A stretch of 64,000 nucleotides of DNA from Carallia brachiata. Taxonomy: Eukaryota; Streptophyta; Magnoliopsida; Malpighiales; Rhizophoraceae. Every line of letters starts with the position of its first letter. Position 1 is the first letter of the stretch. A program made the position numbers and the translations under genes. Below the pieces are notes generated by a model, which made no database searches, was not told the origin of the DNA, and worked only from the letters and a program-made list of their open reading frames with translations. Positions 36,014 through 49,541 of the stretch are shown here, one piece after another. The stretch covers positions 2,285,073 to 2,349,072 of the forward strand of contig JADCRB010000002.1 of NCBI GenBank assembly GCA_021464245.1, written 5' to 3'.

Positions 36014-37264
36014 ATCCACATGGTTGGTCAGCATGCTTATATCATCTATATTCAGTCAGCACTTTTGCTTGTGACTCTGCATACTTGCTGTAAGGCGAAA
36101 TTGTATCCCCTATCAAAATGTGGAATTTTCTGCTCTTTTGCTTATCGGTATCCCTGATGTAGAATAGGCCTCTACGAATTCCTCTCACTCTTGTAATTCA
36201 GGTATTCTCAGATAAGATTATATGAATTCACAAAAAGGACAGACTAAAATTTTGCATGTGGATTGACATGCACGAGATATTTTAACTTCTGCACAGAGCC
36301 CAGAAGTCTGCAAATAAGGGCTGGCTGACTGGCTCCAAACATGGGCAGCTAGACTGAAATTGCGCTTTAGCCTACATAAGGTGAGAAGCACAATCAGACC
36401 AACTTTCTGGTGAATGTAAAGTTCATATATTCTTTGGTAAGCAACCCTTAAAACATTATAGCAATTTATATATATTTTGTGACCATTGACCTCATCTTCT
36501 CTATATGATGTGGTAAAAGAAGAGTATAAGGTAGGCTGATTTCAATTAACAAGTTGATTTTAATATCTAGAAGAGTCTAATTATACGAACTGAAAAATCG
36601 ATTGGATAAACTATTTGGGAAGACTCATAATACAATTGATCGATGAAATTGTACAATTAAACGATTATTATTTGCAACAAAAAAATGATAAAAAACAAAT
36701 TCAAATTATTGATTTTTTATAACAAACAATAATCAATTTGTTGCATAATTTAATCGGTCGATCACACTGCGACTCTCATTCGTTTATTTTTTTTTCTTAT
36801 TTGTGTATATTTTTTATATATAGAAAGTTGTTTCCACTAAAAAAGATTAAATATAGGGGGCTAATTTTGACCTCAGTCATTCATGTTCAAGGATATATTC
36901 ACCTAAAACAGACTTTTTTAGATTTATAAAGATTACAAGCAACAAATTTTGAGTCCGTAACCTTTGCATTAAATTTTTTAGATTTTCTTGCTAATTTTGA
37001 AGGTTCGGAATCATTGGAGCTATGGGACAATTCTCCACCTGGTACGAGCGTTTTGTACCAAATCGGACATCTTCGGAACGGCCAGCCGAGTTTGTGCAGT
37101 TTAATTTGGTTTTATTTTCTTCTTCTTCTCATTGTTACCAACCAAAAAAAACATCATAATAATAGTAATAACAGGACAAATAAAAAGCCTTGGATTGCTC
37201 AAAAAAAAAAAAAAAACCCTAGGGGAAGAAAAAAAAAAAAAAGCAACTAATTAATAACATAAAA
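36014..37264. other. CURT1A 3' UTR and AT-rich intergenic DNA
   Basis: The first few hundred bases probably include the CURT1A 3' UTR. The remainder to the eIF1A stop codon has no recognised feature apart from A-rich runs at 37140-37250. Confidence 0.5.
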
Positions 37265-37702
37265 TTATATCTTATCAATATCCTCATCCTCGAAATCGAT
37301 ATAACCGTCATCAACATCATCCTCCTCGTCTCCTATAGCACCGGCGATGCCCTCGTTCAACCTGGTGGTGTCCGGCAGCTCGCCGTAGGCTTTCAAGAGC
37401 CTGGCCTCGTCGGCCAGGTACTTGAGGATGACGTCAGCCTTATCATCTTGGAAATCCCTCAGGCCGAGGAGGATGATGTCGCCGGCGGAGATCCAGACCT
37501 TCTTGTGCATCTTCCCTCGGATGTGGCAGAGGCGCTTGGTGCCGTCGATGCACATGGCCTCGCAGCGGCCGTTGCCGAGCATCCGGAGGACCTGCGCGTA
37601 CTCCTGGCCGTCTTCTTTGAATATTAGCTCGCGTTTCTCGTCGTCCGCTTCGTTCTTTCCTCTCTTGCGGTTCTTGCCTCCCTTTCCCTTGTTCTTCGGC
37701 AT
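37265..37702 (-). CDS. EIF1A: Eukaryotic translation initiation factor 1A
   Basis: eIF1A binds the 40S A site, promotes scanning and start-codon selection, and helps eIF5B join subunits; it acts in the cytosol. Intronless, 145 aa, the normal plant length. The basic N-terminal tail [16 protein letters not shown] is followed by an OB-fold (about 22-95) with [18 protein letters not shown] and [15 protein letters not shown], a helical segment KADVILKY, and an acidic C-terminal tail ending DEDIDKI, the eIF5B-binding end. The coding region is much richer in G/C at third positions than its neighbours. Plant eIF1A genes are, as far as I recall, often intronless, so this alone does not prove a retrocopy; intact frame, conserved tails and a promoter argue that it works. 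It is the one gene here that interrupts the Arabidopsis chromosome-4 order. Confidence 0.96.
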   Translation of the reverse strand: MPKNKGKGGKNRKRGKNEADDEKRELIFKEDGQEYAQVLRMLGNGRCEAMCIDGTKRLCHIRGKMHKKVWISAGDIILLGLRDFQDDKADVILKYLADEARLLKAYGELPDTTRLNEGIAGAIGDEEDDVDDGYIDFEDEDIDKI

Positions 37703-37763
37703 CCTGTAAACTTCTTGGCTGGTTGCTAGTTTTTCTTTGTATTCTCTGCTTCCGTGTGCTGGG

Positions 37764-37875
37764 TGTTTATAAAAAACGCATCCGCCCCAGGAATTTATAG
37801 GAGCTGCATGGCGGTTATCATTCCTCCCGCCGACTTGAAAACCGAAATCGCGTAGGCAACATGTTTTGGGCCAAA
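37764..37875 (-). promoter_or_regulatory. eIF1A core promoter
   Basis: Minus-strand TATAAAT at 37799-37793 lies 91-97 nt before the ATG, and a second TATAAAC lies at 37770-37764. Farther upstream, TGGGCC (near 37867) is a site II-type element, frequent in promoters of plant translation-machinery genes. The transcription start is inferred to be near 37765. Confidence 0.5.
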
Positions 37876-38962
37876 GCCCCAGCCTCTTTCGACCCCAATT
37901 GGAATCCGCATCATCAATCGCAACTCAATGGTGAAGACCTTAACCAATTTGGTTTTCACAATTCTTACGTTATTCGTATAATTTATTTCCAAAATTTGTT
38001 GGTCCATATATCAATTTTCAAATGTATTTACTCGAACTCATGACAAAAGTTGTTATAAACTACGTACTATCAAATTTGTTTGTAAGTTAATTTATGTAAA
38101 ATCATTTCTTTTTAGTTAGTTGATTTCGATTAAAATTTAAATTCGAGACTTTTAACAATAAAAATAATTTTAATATTAATTAAATTATAACTTAATAATA
38201 ACCTTTTTTTTTTCAATAATAACAAATAATCATGTAACTTGTTCTTTCCATTAGTAATACGATTAAACTATTTCCGCCAAGGAAAACACAAAAAGACTCG
38301 TACTTCTTGTTTGGAAATTATATTTTTCTTCCGAACTTTAGGCCGCCTTTGTAAAAGAGACGAACAAAAAAAAATACAAAACAAAAGAAACGGAACAAGA
38401 CAAGCAGCAGTGGAAGACCCAAGAGAGCTTGTAGCCTGTTCACAGCTTGTTTACAGAAGAATGCAACGGTACATCACGTTAAGCATTGCACGGCTTTGTG
38501 GAACGAGGGCCCACATGGTCTTTAGCGTTAGAACGTGCTCTTATATTAGATAGTAGATATTCCACCATGGAATATTAACGTTCGGATCATACAAAGGGGC
38601 TAAATAAAAAAAAGCTGATTTTGAGTGCAATTGTACAACTATGCAACTACATCAGATTAATTTGCAGAAACATAACACAGAACACTAGCTGTTAACTGGA
38701 TAATTCTCAAATTGCATTCTGAGAGCCGAACAAGTCTAAACATAAACCCAGCCCAAGGATCTAACCACATTTGCACCTTCCAACTCATTTCCAAACAGAA
38801 TTCAGCATGGAACCATGGGAACAATAATAATAACATGTCAATCTGCAAACCACAACTTAGTGGAGGATTTCTAATTATCCCATTTCATGCCTTCCAGGAG
38901 TCAGAGAAGGAAAAGAAAAGGGTTAGACTTCTACACTAGGAAATACAGGAGAGGGAATGCAG
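37876..38962. other. Intergenic DNA and LRB 3' UTR
   Basis: The part next to 38962 (from roughly 38600) should be the 3' UTR of the BTB gene. Open frames at 38239-38553, 38657-38848 and 38712-38939 have no recognisable domain. Confidence 0.45.
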
Positions 38963-41900
38963 TCAATGTGTGATAGTGAGCTCCGCTCTCAGATGCAGGA
39001 CGCCATTGATGAAGTAAAGGCTGTCCTCCGCCGTAAAGGAAGTCCATGGTATGGCAAATAGGTTCCGATAACCAACAGCCTTGCCCCCAGTGAATTTGTA
39101 GTTGCCTTTATATTTACTAACAAACTCTTCTGTTGGCTTTACCCTTGCTGCAAATTCATAGTCCACGGCAATACTCACTGAACCTTTCTCCTGCATCCCC
39201 AAAAACAGCCCAAAACAATGGAAAGAGCTTTGCTGGTCCATGTTGCAATGTGCTGATAAGAAAAACCCTTGGCCACCAAGATGAAATGCTTGAGAATATA
39301 CTCGTCCAGATGGGAACAAATTTGCACACTCCTCACGCTTTAGATCCAGGTACACCACACACTGCTGCCTCGGTAATTCAAATTCCACCACTTTAACAGG
39401 CCTGTATTTGTAAGCACGCTCCACAAAACGCCGATTTGACGTGGCCGACTCCTCTGCTGCCAGGGTTCGTTGCCGGTGAGGCGCCTCAGCCTTGAAAAAT
39501 AAAGCCTCAAGAACAAGCTTGGATGCAACTTCATGATCAAAGTCACTACAAGTTAAGACCTTTTTAAGCCTCCGACAAGTCATGTATGGGAAGCGAATAA
39601 AACGTGCTAGGCGTAAACCTAGGACTTCACGTCTCTCTTCCAATTGCGGGTACTGAGCTCTAGCCCACTTCAACACAAAGTCATATACAGCATCTTCCGA
39701 AGCAACTTGCAGATCATCACTGGACAATATAGCCTCAATTCCAGAGAGAGGCAAGGTCATCACCTCTTCCTGAAACCTGGTCAACAGTATAACATTAACA
39801 AACATGCATCCCAAAACTAATCCAAGTTTGAGAATTAAAAGACCATTGTTTTAGCTATTCTTCAATCTCATTTTTCAACTCTTGAAATAATTTAACCTTT
39901 CAACAGTGTTAAGTTGTTATGTAGCATTTCTTTTGCAAGCACTTGGAGACATATTATACAACTATTAAATTAGTTCCATAAAATATACCGAAAAATTCCA
40001 TAAAAGAAACTTACTTTGTCATATCCTTGTAACGAGCTGCAAGGTACCGCTTAGCTGTATCAGTCAATGGCTGGACTGCTTCAGCCATCAAGACACTGAA
40101 GGGAAGCTCCAAATAGAGTAAGGCAGAATCTGGTGTCATAGGCATGTTCTGCAACAGCCGGCTACAATACCTCATGCAGGAAGCAACCTCAAACTTGTCT
40201 GCGGCCATAAGCACATCAAGCAATCCAGTAGCAGCAGTAGTTGATAAGGTATTGCTGTACATAAAATTCAGAAGCTCCATAACTGCAGCTTCCTCTGTTT
40301 AAGAAGGAAAAAAAAAACAGAAAATTATGAGGAATCATTTTCAAGTTACACCCAAAACCAGAAAAAATGCAACAATTAGGACTTGAAAGCTACCCTCAAC
40401 AATTATGCAGACAAAGTTAGAAAATAACAGATTAAAAAAAATGAAAACTACAATGAGAGAGGTGAAGGTTTCCCAAGGACTAAGGAGTTGCGAGCAAAGA
40501 AAAAGATGATGATAAGTTCCCATACCACTAGCACTTATTCGTAAGGTCACGTGTCGTTGCTCTGACTCCCTCATCCCATTTGAGAAGAGCTGTCCAAAAC
40601 AAAATTGATAAGAATAACAACAAAAAATTGCAACAAGGATCTATGACACCATTTCACAAGAGAAGGTGAAAAAAGGAAAGGCTAAATGGCCCTCACCTTA
40701 TAAAAAAAGGGACTTTTTGCTGCTAAAATAGGGGAGCTGATGTGTAATGTTTTGACTGTAACAACAGAACAATCCATGTTCCAGTTTGACTCATTACCAT
40801 CCGCAGCTTCATCACCTGTAAGGGTTGCTTAAATCATGCACAATATCAGGTAAAATTAACAACACTATTTCAATAACTAACAACTCCTAAAATTATGTAA
40901 AGCCTGTCTAAAGATGAAATTAAATAAAATCAGAAAACTGAACAGGAAATAATAATAGCCAAGTCATTGAATTCACTAATTAACAAAATTCAGCAGCATA
41001 AGATGAACTTCCAAGATGAAAGGTTAGGTGCTCCTTCCAATCATAATGCAGTTATATGTGACCCTGCAAATGAACTAAATTCCACATAATGCGATAAAAA
41101 GGAGCTCAACTTTAAAAGGCCATGGTCTCTTTGCTTATAAGTGAGAGTGTTTTAACTAAATCACTTGTCCCTTGTAGATGAATGGTGTCATGGAGGAACT
41201 CCCAAAGTCGAAGGCCAAACAAGAGTGAACAGAAGGGACAAGTGAGAATGCAGTAATAACTACGGTAGCTAGATTAGAACTTTAAAAGCATAGATTTACC
41301 TGAAGGTGACTCTTCAACCATAGCTACTGTTTCCTCGTCTTGATTCTCACAACCTGCACAGTCATCCATGTCAGGCTGATTGCAGATTAAAATTTGTTCC
41401 TCTGCACCGGCAGAAAGATCTGCACCTGAAAGTACACACTGAATATTAATCGACATCAACAAGGCCAATATCAAGACACACTCAAGTGAAAATGAAAAGC
41501 ACCAGCAGAAAAGCAAATTGAACATCAAAGTAACGAGTGTTGCAAATACAGAAAGAATAAAAAGATCAGTTAAGGGCGCCAAGAGTCCAAGGCTTTTCTC
41601 TTTTAAACGACGTAGCGCACGTAAGGCGCAGAAGGCGAAAGATTTTTTGCATATAGGATATAGAAGCCTAGAGTTCTTGTGCAACTGATATACCTTATAG
41701 AATTATACTCCTTTATTTTAGGATAAAAATAAGATTAAACCTTTATTTTTAGGATAAAGGTAGTGCTTTCAACTATTCTTATTCTTTTTTTCGGTGGTTA
41801 CTTATCTTCAAATTCCTTTCCTCTATTGATCTCTACATGCACTCTATTCATCAATTTCTTTCTTTTCCTCTCACCCATGCTAAAATTTTATTCAATCTTC

Positions 41901-43487
41901 CCATCTCTCACTCTCACAACCTTGTCTCTATACCTTGTTCCACCTTTTTATTTTGATTTCTTGTTTCATTCAACAAAACACTGTTTACACTGTTTTTTGT
42001 AATGGTGAGCTCTTGCTTATGTGCTTCTTTTGACAATTTATTATTATTTTTATTTGTGCGCCTCATCTCGTTTAGGCGTGCGCCTACACCTTGCGCCTAG
42101 GCTACAGGAGACCTATAAGTCAAACAATAGAGAATTTGGAAATTGCCCACCAAGTAATATAAGACCTTGTCTTCTATCTGTCTCCAATTCTACTTTAACT
42201 TTGCAATTTCTCCTAATCTTTGTATAACTTACAAAAGTCGGCATGCTAAATCTATGGTAGCTATTGAGACAGAAAAAATAGCACTGATGGATTCTAAATC
42301 TTCTATACCTAGGCTTAAGCTTTGTGATGCAAAACAAGAAAAAAATCTTCTCTTCCGCTAAAATCATTATGACATTACATCCATACCCTCATTCACCGAA
42401 TTAATTAATCATTTCTAACTCCTTCAAGGTAGGTCATATTGGCAATTCATACTGGCAATTCTATGCATTATGGCTGTCATTGACATATGAAACTTGTAAA
42501 TTGGGGCAAAATCATTTCACAAACTACCTCTCAGAATAAAGATGTTCAAAAATGGGCTGATCCAAGTTCATTATCACATCCAGAAATCCTAGGGGTAATT
42601 AGAAAAACAGAACGGAGAAGGATAACTATCCAGTACGCCTCTATCCCAAGTTATCCAACGGACCAACCACCAAAAATTAAAAAAAAAGAAAAGGAAAAAA
42701 AAAACAGCTGGGGCTATTTATTGGCCTCCCAGGGAACAAGCACAACGAAGGAGAATGCCATAGAACACAAGATTATTAGCACATGTAGTCTCCCATTTTG
42801 CCTCCCGAAGAACAGAAACATAAACCCATATATTGGCTGACTGAATTCAGGATTCAGATTCTGGCAATCTGCAGAGCCAAGGTACAGCAACTCAGGGTCC
42901 TTATTTTCTTAGCAGCCAAGTGCAGTTGTATGTAATGTTATAAATGGCCTGTAGATTGTACAGATTAGAATTCAGATACTTGTTTTCCTCCATACCAAAA
43001 GGAAATTGCCGCAATTCAACCCATTCTTTTCCTTTTCCTTTTGCAAGACAAAATCAGAAATTTTTTGAGCACGAAAAACAAAAAATCAAAAATTTAGGGA
43101 AAAAAAAGGAAAAAGAAAATCTTGAACATCATTTGCTCACTGTCAAAGTCAAAATTTTCGGAAACCCTAAAATATCCTCTCCAAAATTCATTAACAGCAA
43201 AAAAAAAAGAGGGGGGGCCCGAGAAATGAGCACAAACCATTATCCTTCTTGATATCTTCTCGTCTCCTCTTGCGGTGCCTAGCCCAGTCGGCAATACTGG
43301 AGCACCCGTCTCCATCGGTCCGGTCATCGGGCGATCCGCCCATGATCTCAATCCGGAGAAGCCGGTCGGAGAAGTTACTATCGTTGAAAGCAAACCCGAA
43401 ATCTCCATCGGAGGCCGAAGGCGGGCGTAAATAATCTGGCTCCATCTCCGCTCTCGGGTCGAATAGATCCGCGTTCGAACCTTTCAT
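38963..43487 (-). CDS. LRB1: LRB/POB1-type BTB-BACK protein, CUL3 ubiquitin ligase adaptor
   Basis: LRB proteins are nuclear substrate adaptors of CUL3 E3 ligases that act in red-light signalling with phytochrome B and PIF3. Six exons: 43487-43238, 41425-41300, 40815-40697, 40589-40526, 40294-40015, 39776-38963; 1653 nt, 550 aa (Arabidopsis LRB1 about 561). The N-terminus has [22 protein letters not shown] and a basic HRKRRRE nuclear signal at 71-77. The BTB domain lies at about 140-245 ([41 protein letters not shown]), then BACK (about 255-375, [16 protein letters not shown]), and a TRAF/MATH-like C-terminal region with [19 protein letters not shown]. The acceptor of the last exon is GACCAG before GTTTCAG; only this one keeps the frame. 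The start MKGSN matches the family; an in-frame Met nine codons upstream is less likely. Intron 1 is 1.8 kb. Confidence 0.95.
41570..42110. repeat. Probable GCGCC-ended transposon in LRB intron 1
   Basis: GC-rich ends with inverted words (AAGGGCGCCAAG ... AGGCGCAGAAGGCG on the left; GTGCGCCTCATCTCG ... CTTGCGCCTAGGC on the right) flank an AT-rich, pyrimidine-rich middle. The layout resembles plant hAT-like MITEs with GGCGC-rich termini. Exact ends and target duplication were not resolved. Confidence 0.35.
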
Positions 43488-44029
43488 CGGCTCTCCAATC
43501 CAAATAAAGAACAAAGCACAAAATAGAAATGAAGAAAGAAAAGAAGAGAGAAGAAGAAGAAGCTGAAACCCTAAAAAGAGAGGTGAGAACCTTATAATTG
43601 GGTTCGGCTGCGATTTGGTGAGGCCAAATTAAGTTTGTGTGTGTTATTTGATAATAATTAACTGTGGGATAACAGAGGTAGCTTGATTTTTCGCTATTAG
43701 TTATTGGCTTCCATTTGTTGCCGTTTTTATTATTTCTTGTTGAATGTTGATGATATTTACGTTGCACAACGTTAAGACGAAGAAAAAACTAATAATAAAG
43801 TCAGTTGTGGTGTTCTATGTTTCTTTATGGTTTCTTATTTTTCTTCTTGTTGGACTTTCGGATTTGGTTATGGTGTTGTTGTTCAAATTTGTTTTCTCAC
43901 CCTTCTTTTGTCTTGCTTCTGTTTTTATTTAACCATAATCTCCCAAAACGATGAGGTATATAACGATATCGTTTCTTTTTTGGTTTTTTTTTGTCAGTGG
44001 CTATAGGCCAACCCAATTATGAAGTAAAG
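43488..44029 (-). promoter_or_regulatory. LRB 5' UTR and promoter region
   Basis: The 5' UTR contains the telo-box-like TTTTTAGGGTTTC (minus strand, near 43567-43579) and a purine-rich stretch typical of plant leaders. No clear TATA box. Open frames here are overlaps of the LRB first exon in other frames. Confidence 0.4.
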
Positions 44030-44124
44030 ATATAGATAAGACGATATGAACACAGTATGATATGAATACAGCGATACACTAATTTTAAAAATGTTAAGAC
44101 ACGGATATTACTTACACGATTATT

Positions 44125-44155
<31 letters not shown>

Positions 44156-44600
44156 ATTTTAAAAATTTTATTCACCTAAAATTATATTTATATAATTATT
44201 AGAAGTTTTAAAATTTTTTTATTCAAATAATATCGTAAGATTTTTTATTTTTTATTATGAAGTATTAAAATAGATATGTAATATTTTGTAATCAATTTAA
44301 TTTTTCTATTAAAATTAAAAGTAAGTTGAAATTTAAGTGTTTCAAAAATTATGAACAATTGACAGTATTAAATTATAATTTTAAAGAATTTCTTTTTTAA
44401 TTTGTTAAAAATAACTATAAAAATATTTAGACGTATCCGTAGCGTGTCAGACACTTGCGTTTTCTGTGTCCGACACGTGTGTCTGAATTTTTTTCAAAAT
44501 TTTTTTTTAGCTAACACTTCTAACATTGTCGGACATGATCACGTGTCCGTTTTATATCTGACGTATCTCAGATGCAGTACTTTCATTTTTTTGAGTATAT
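44030..44600. repeat. Possible MITE with GTGTC/GACAC-rich ends
   Basis: The left part (GACGATATGAACACAG ... GTTAAGACACGG) and the right part (CGTATCCGTAGCGTGTCAGACAC ... CTGACGTATCTC) carry inverted GACAC/GTGTC words, as in plant elements built from 'gacacggatacgacacg' ends. The interior is AT-rich with a dinucleotide run. Boundaries are approximate. Confidence 0.3.
44130..44155. repeat. AT dinucleotide microsatellite
   Basis: About 13 uninterrupted AT units inside the possible MITE at 44.03-44.6 kb. Confidence 0.85.
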
Positions 44601-47600
44601 ACTTCTTTGCAACACAATAATAAGGTTTCCAAAGCCAGAGACGAAAAATGAGAATTAGTTCAAACAAAAAAAAAAAACGAAAAAGAAAAATGAGAATGAC
44701 AGTTTCTCCAAGAAACCTCCAATTAGTACTAATCTTATCTTCGAGTCCGAAAGTTTGAAGTTCAAAATTAATTAACAAAAAAAGAGATACATATCTTTTT
44801 ATTTTTGAGAATTGCAAGTTGTAATCTTAAAAATAAAATATTACTATAATTGTATTGTTGAAAACATAAAAGACCCCCTAATAAAAATTGAAAATGACAT
44901 TTTATTTTATATTTTTCTTCCTTGTAATCCTTTTCTTTTTTTTTTTTTTAAGTCAAATCAATATCATGCCTAGTTCAAGTAATTTGTATAATGTATAGTA
45001 TTTACGTAATAAAAAAAATTCAACTCTTTTCATTTTATAGTTCAAAAAAGTTAATGTGGCAAAATCCTTAATTTTCAGGACACTTATTTATTTATTTAGA
45101 AAAATCAATAAAAATTTCAAATTAAGTAGTCTTGTTAGTGTTTGCCTCTACTATTTTCATGATTAGCACAAACAATCTCTAAATTTATCTAAATCACAAA
45201 AGCTCTCTCCCATTAATTTCCCACCGACTTCCAAAGTCTCTCTCCATTTCTCTTTACGTTTTTGCTTCTAAATTACCGAAAAATTCATTCCAATTCGATG
45301 CAGCAAGAGGAATTTTTGGTAAAAAGGGAAGGGTTCCGGGGGATTATTTCTTAATATCGGTCTCAATTTGGCCTCCTTTTCATCTACTTCCGCCATGTTT
45401 GAATTCTTGCTCACAATTGTGTGCTACACTTTTTTTTTTTAGATAAATATTATGAAAGATACATGAATGTATGTTCTCGAATTTAAAATAAGTGCTTTGC
45501 CTGGTATTTTTTCCCTTTTTATATCTTTCGTCAAGATTTGATGATTCTTAATTGTACAGCTAAATGTATTTTACTTCTACATTACGGGTAAGTATTTTTG
45601 CTTTTGAGTTTTGTAATCCAAATACTCATGAACACTTTTCTTTGTTTTATAATGGTCATATATTTAGATAAAATTTTCATTTATTCATAACTTTAAACAA
45701 AGAAAGGGCAATTTTTAGTTGTTTGTAATCTCGCAAAAATGTTTGTGACTCCTTATTTTTTTATTTTATTAAAATTTAGTATTTTTTTACTAAGATTATC
45801 AATATTCGTTAAAATTAAAAAAATATGCGTAGAGTGCGTAAGTTTAGAAACTAGTTTAATGTAAATCACATTGCATATATGTAATTTAATTTGAAAGAAA
45901 TGAAACAAATGATTAGATTTTCAATCTTACGGACACGCACGTATCATTTAAAGTTTATCTTTCTATTAAAAATTATAAGCCATGTGGGCAAACAAAACAA
46001 GTTATCTATAAGGAAAAGAAAGAATTAGAACGAACATTTTTACTATGGTTCAACTCATAAATTTGAACTTGCAAATAAGTTTGTCACCATACTCAATTTT
46101 AGGGGTATATACCAGTCGGTTTGACACATATATTTGACCAACTCATTAATGGCGATTTGAAATTTTTTAAAACTGTAACCAAACGAAGATAAGAGAAACT
46201 AGTTAAAGATAAGAGAGAAACTAGTTAAACTGTCACAACGATTGTTGTTTAATTTATGCAGATACAAATGCGGTTACTTTTCATGCAAGCAGAAGTTGCG
46301 ATATATGTGGTTTAATTTGTTCGATTTGATTGTTTGAACTACGGTTCTGGAATTTGTTTTTTGAATACCAAAGAGTTTTCATTATAGCATCCCTTAATGA
46401 AAGAAGATTCCCAAAATAAGTACAAAAATACCAGTCCCCAAATCTTCCGGCACCACTGTACCACGTCAAAATTTTCTACCCATAAGACACGGGCTCCTAA
46501 CCGGCCAACAGAGACGTACAAATCTAAAAGGAAACTCAGTGGGCAATTTCAACACGTGCATTAGTTAGGACAACTAAGAAGAAGACCAGCTATGAAAGTC
46601 TCTCTGCACCCAAGAATCATGCACTAAGATCTTAAATGTTAAATTGTTAAATGCCTTTCACCTAGACTCCATAAACTAAGATCTTAATTTTGCAACTAAT
46701 GAAACAAGGTATCAGATAAAAACATGAAAAATAGTTAGAACCAGGATATATAGTCGAGTGGAAAATTAAAAAAAAAAGAAGGCTCAAAATGTCGAGTTTC
46801 ATGTACCCTATGTCTTTATAAAATTTACTTGTGAGTTTAGTAATATATGTCGGCCGGTTTAGTTTGATGGTTTTTAAATTTCTAAAATTGAAACTAAACT
46901 ATTGGATTTGGTTTGCTTAAATTATGAATCTTAATGAATTTGTTTGCAGTGGTATCAATTGGTCTTCGCCAAATTCATCAGGTTGAACAGATTGGACAGT
47001 TTTGTATACACTCTACTCACTTTATTAGTTTAGTTAAACCTTAAATATGAAAATAAAGATCCATAATAGTTATTAAGAAAATGATGTACCCACCAACAAA
47101 TTTTGCAAACTTACTTTACAAATATGTCACACTAATGAAATATTCATTGTAATGGTGTCTCATAATTATATTACAGATAACATACTTAAATTGGCAAGTG
47201 TTTATGTTATAGCATCCAGGTGTAAGTTGTTCATAAATTTGTGTAGTTCACACTTCATATTCTCGCATTGGTATGATCAAGTTTATTATTGTTTTTAAAG
47301 GCTAAAATTAAAATTTAAACTTGAAGTTAAGAGTTTAATAAATCTACCCTCAAAACTTGTAACTAGTGACGGTATAATCAAAATTATAGAACTCATGCCT
47401 CCTTGGTAATTAATTAGGCTAGTTGGACCAAATAGAAAGGGAGGAGAGGAGAACCTACTAACAACTGGCGTCAGCTCAGGAGTTGGTTTGATCCATTTAG
47501 AAGGAAAAATAAAAATAAAAAAGAGCGACAAAAAAGTAGAAGAAAGTTAAATAGATGTTCATAATTCTATAATAACCTCGAAATTACTTTTTTCTCTTGA

Positions 47601-49055
47601 TAATTATGTTATTTGGACTCAAACGTTATCTTTTGATTGTTAATGGTCAATGTCATTGAAATTATAAGATCCATTTATTTTGGTAAACTTCATATAAAAT
47701 AGTTAATTTAAATTGCTTTGGTCAAGAATTATGCGGCCCAACCGTAACAATTCAGAAAATGTCATGAGATATTTTGACCTCAATGTATGGCCTAGAAACT
47801 AGAATTAAGAGATTGGAGATGCAGTCATGTAGAGGCATCATTAGTAAAAGTAAACACACGCTGACGCCGTCCACTATATACCATTATACACGGAGGGCTT
47901 AAATGTTTAAAACTGGTTGGTTGACCTGGTTTTAGTATTTTGACACAATCGCAGTTTACTTGGACAAAACCTGCCACCTTCCTCGTGCCTCGATGGCAAT
48001 TCACCTAAGTTTGCTTGGACATAACCTGCCTAGCAGCCAAAAGAACTGTGACATGCGTAAGAAAAACACAAACATTTCTTTTATATGTTATCAATACATA
48101 GGTTGTACATCTAACTGTAATTTTATTATACATCATAAATTTTCACAAATTTCTGCACTTTTTTTTCAAAAAAATTCATGTACTATAAAATTTATATACA
48201 GACTTATTAATAATACATATGCAATTTATATCTTTTTTTTACGCTTAACTCCTCTCCTCTCCACATCCGTCTACCATTTCCGCAGCTAGAATACTAAGTC
48301 AAATTCACGCAATCAACCAAAAATTGGCCGTGTTCGTAAATCAAGAAGAAACGCGTACGGCCCGTGACTTGTCAAGTTTGGTCAGACACAATTCGCAGCG
48401 CCGTCCGAAACTAATAGCGTAGATCATCTCAATGTGAAATCAGGCCGTTTACTATCTTTTCAACGAATTTTCTGGTAATAATCACGATAAGACCAGAAGC
48501 AAAGAATGAAGGTCAAAGAAAAGGACCAGAAACAAACAAAGAAAAGGAAAACAGTTTTTTTTGAGGAAAAGTATTCAGAACTTTCAATGATAAATAGTTC
48601 CTTTTTTGAAGAAAAGGAAAACAAGTTTGCGGACAAAATAATGTTTCTTGCTTTTTTTTTTTTTTTGCCCTCTTTTGTTCTTTTTGTAAATTTAAAGAAC
48701 TATTGATATTTTTGAGAGGTAAAGGGTAGATCAGTTAAGGTCAAACAAAGAATGTTTCCAGAAATAAACATATTTGATGATTCATGATAATCTAGATTGG
48801 CCTTAGGCTCAGCCTAGATCCAGTCCCAAAAAACAACTTAAGATAGACAATGTCGAATTAGACTATAAGTAGGATCTAACAACTGCAAGATAAAACACGA
48901 CTAAAGATGGTTGTATGTTTAATTAATATATAACTCAAGTGAGGAGATATATAGAGAAAACTTCTAAAAAAGAGCTTATTTTGTAGAGGACAAAACTCTC
49001 CTATTTATAAAATATATAGGTGTTAAGTTTAGTAAGATTCATAGTTGTGTTGGGA
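44601..49055. other. 4.4 kb of AT-rich intergenic DNA without a recognised gene
   Basis: I found no exon chain, RNA gene or bounded element. Small open frames (46281-46521 minus, 47295-47531 minus, 47960-48289 plus, 48506-48706 plus) lack domains. At 47953-48030 the phrase TTTACTTGGACAAAACCTGCC recurs as TTTGCTTGGACATAACCTGCC, a short imperfect duplication. A leader-like segment near 45200-45370 has no supported coding continuation. Confidence 0.4.
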
Positions 49056-49541
49056 TGTTAAGGTAAGGACTCAAAAGTACATCTGATGATGAATACGAGA
49101 GGAATGGCTTGGAGGCCTATAAGCCCAATAATACAATCCTTGTCAATTTCCACCGGGCTTCTTCCAGGGTTATCCAACATCCAGGCTTGAACTTGGAAAC
49201 TATACAGGCGAACTCTACCCAGGCCCTTACCAGTCTTGTCCAAGGGGTTTGTCCCACGCACCTGTATGTGAACATCAGTGAGGCTTGTAGAGAACTTCTC
49301 AGAAGGGAGTGGCAGGTTTTTACTCCATGTATATTGAGAAAGCAATCAGGTCGCTGACTGGTTGGCGAATGCGGCGTTTGCTAGAGGGCTTGGGTTGAAT
49401 ATCTTGTTAGAGCCTCCAGGGGATGTTAGGCAGCTTGTTTGGCAGGATTCTTTTGGGGTGCGTTGGCCCCGCTTCATTGTAACTAATTAGTATTTGGAGA
49501 TGGGCGTTGTGCCTCCTTATTTGACCCAAAAAAAAAAAAAA
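49056..49541 (+). pseudogene. LINE 3' fragment with RNase H-like domain end and poly(A) tail
   Basis: Plus-strand frames give EACRELLRREWQV (49287-49320 region), then DWLANAAFARGLGLN and VRQLVWQDSFGVRWPR, which are the C-terminal end of the RNase H-like domain of plant LINEs, followed by a short 3' UTR and A14 (49528-49541). At least one frameshift separates the segments. The reverse transcriptase part is missing. It lies about 110 bp from the MIR159 hairpin, in convergent orientation. Confidence 0.75.

Noticed and set aside
45200..45370. Leader-like pyrimidine-rich segment followed by ATG (near 45298)
   Set aside because: The frame closes after some 17 codons and no exon with similarity follows; not enough to call a gene.
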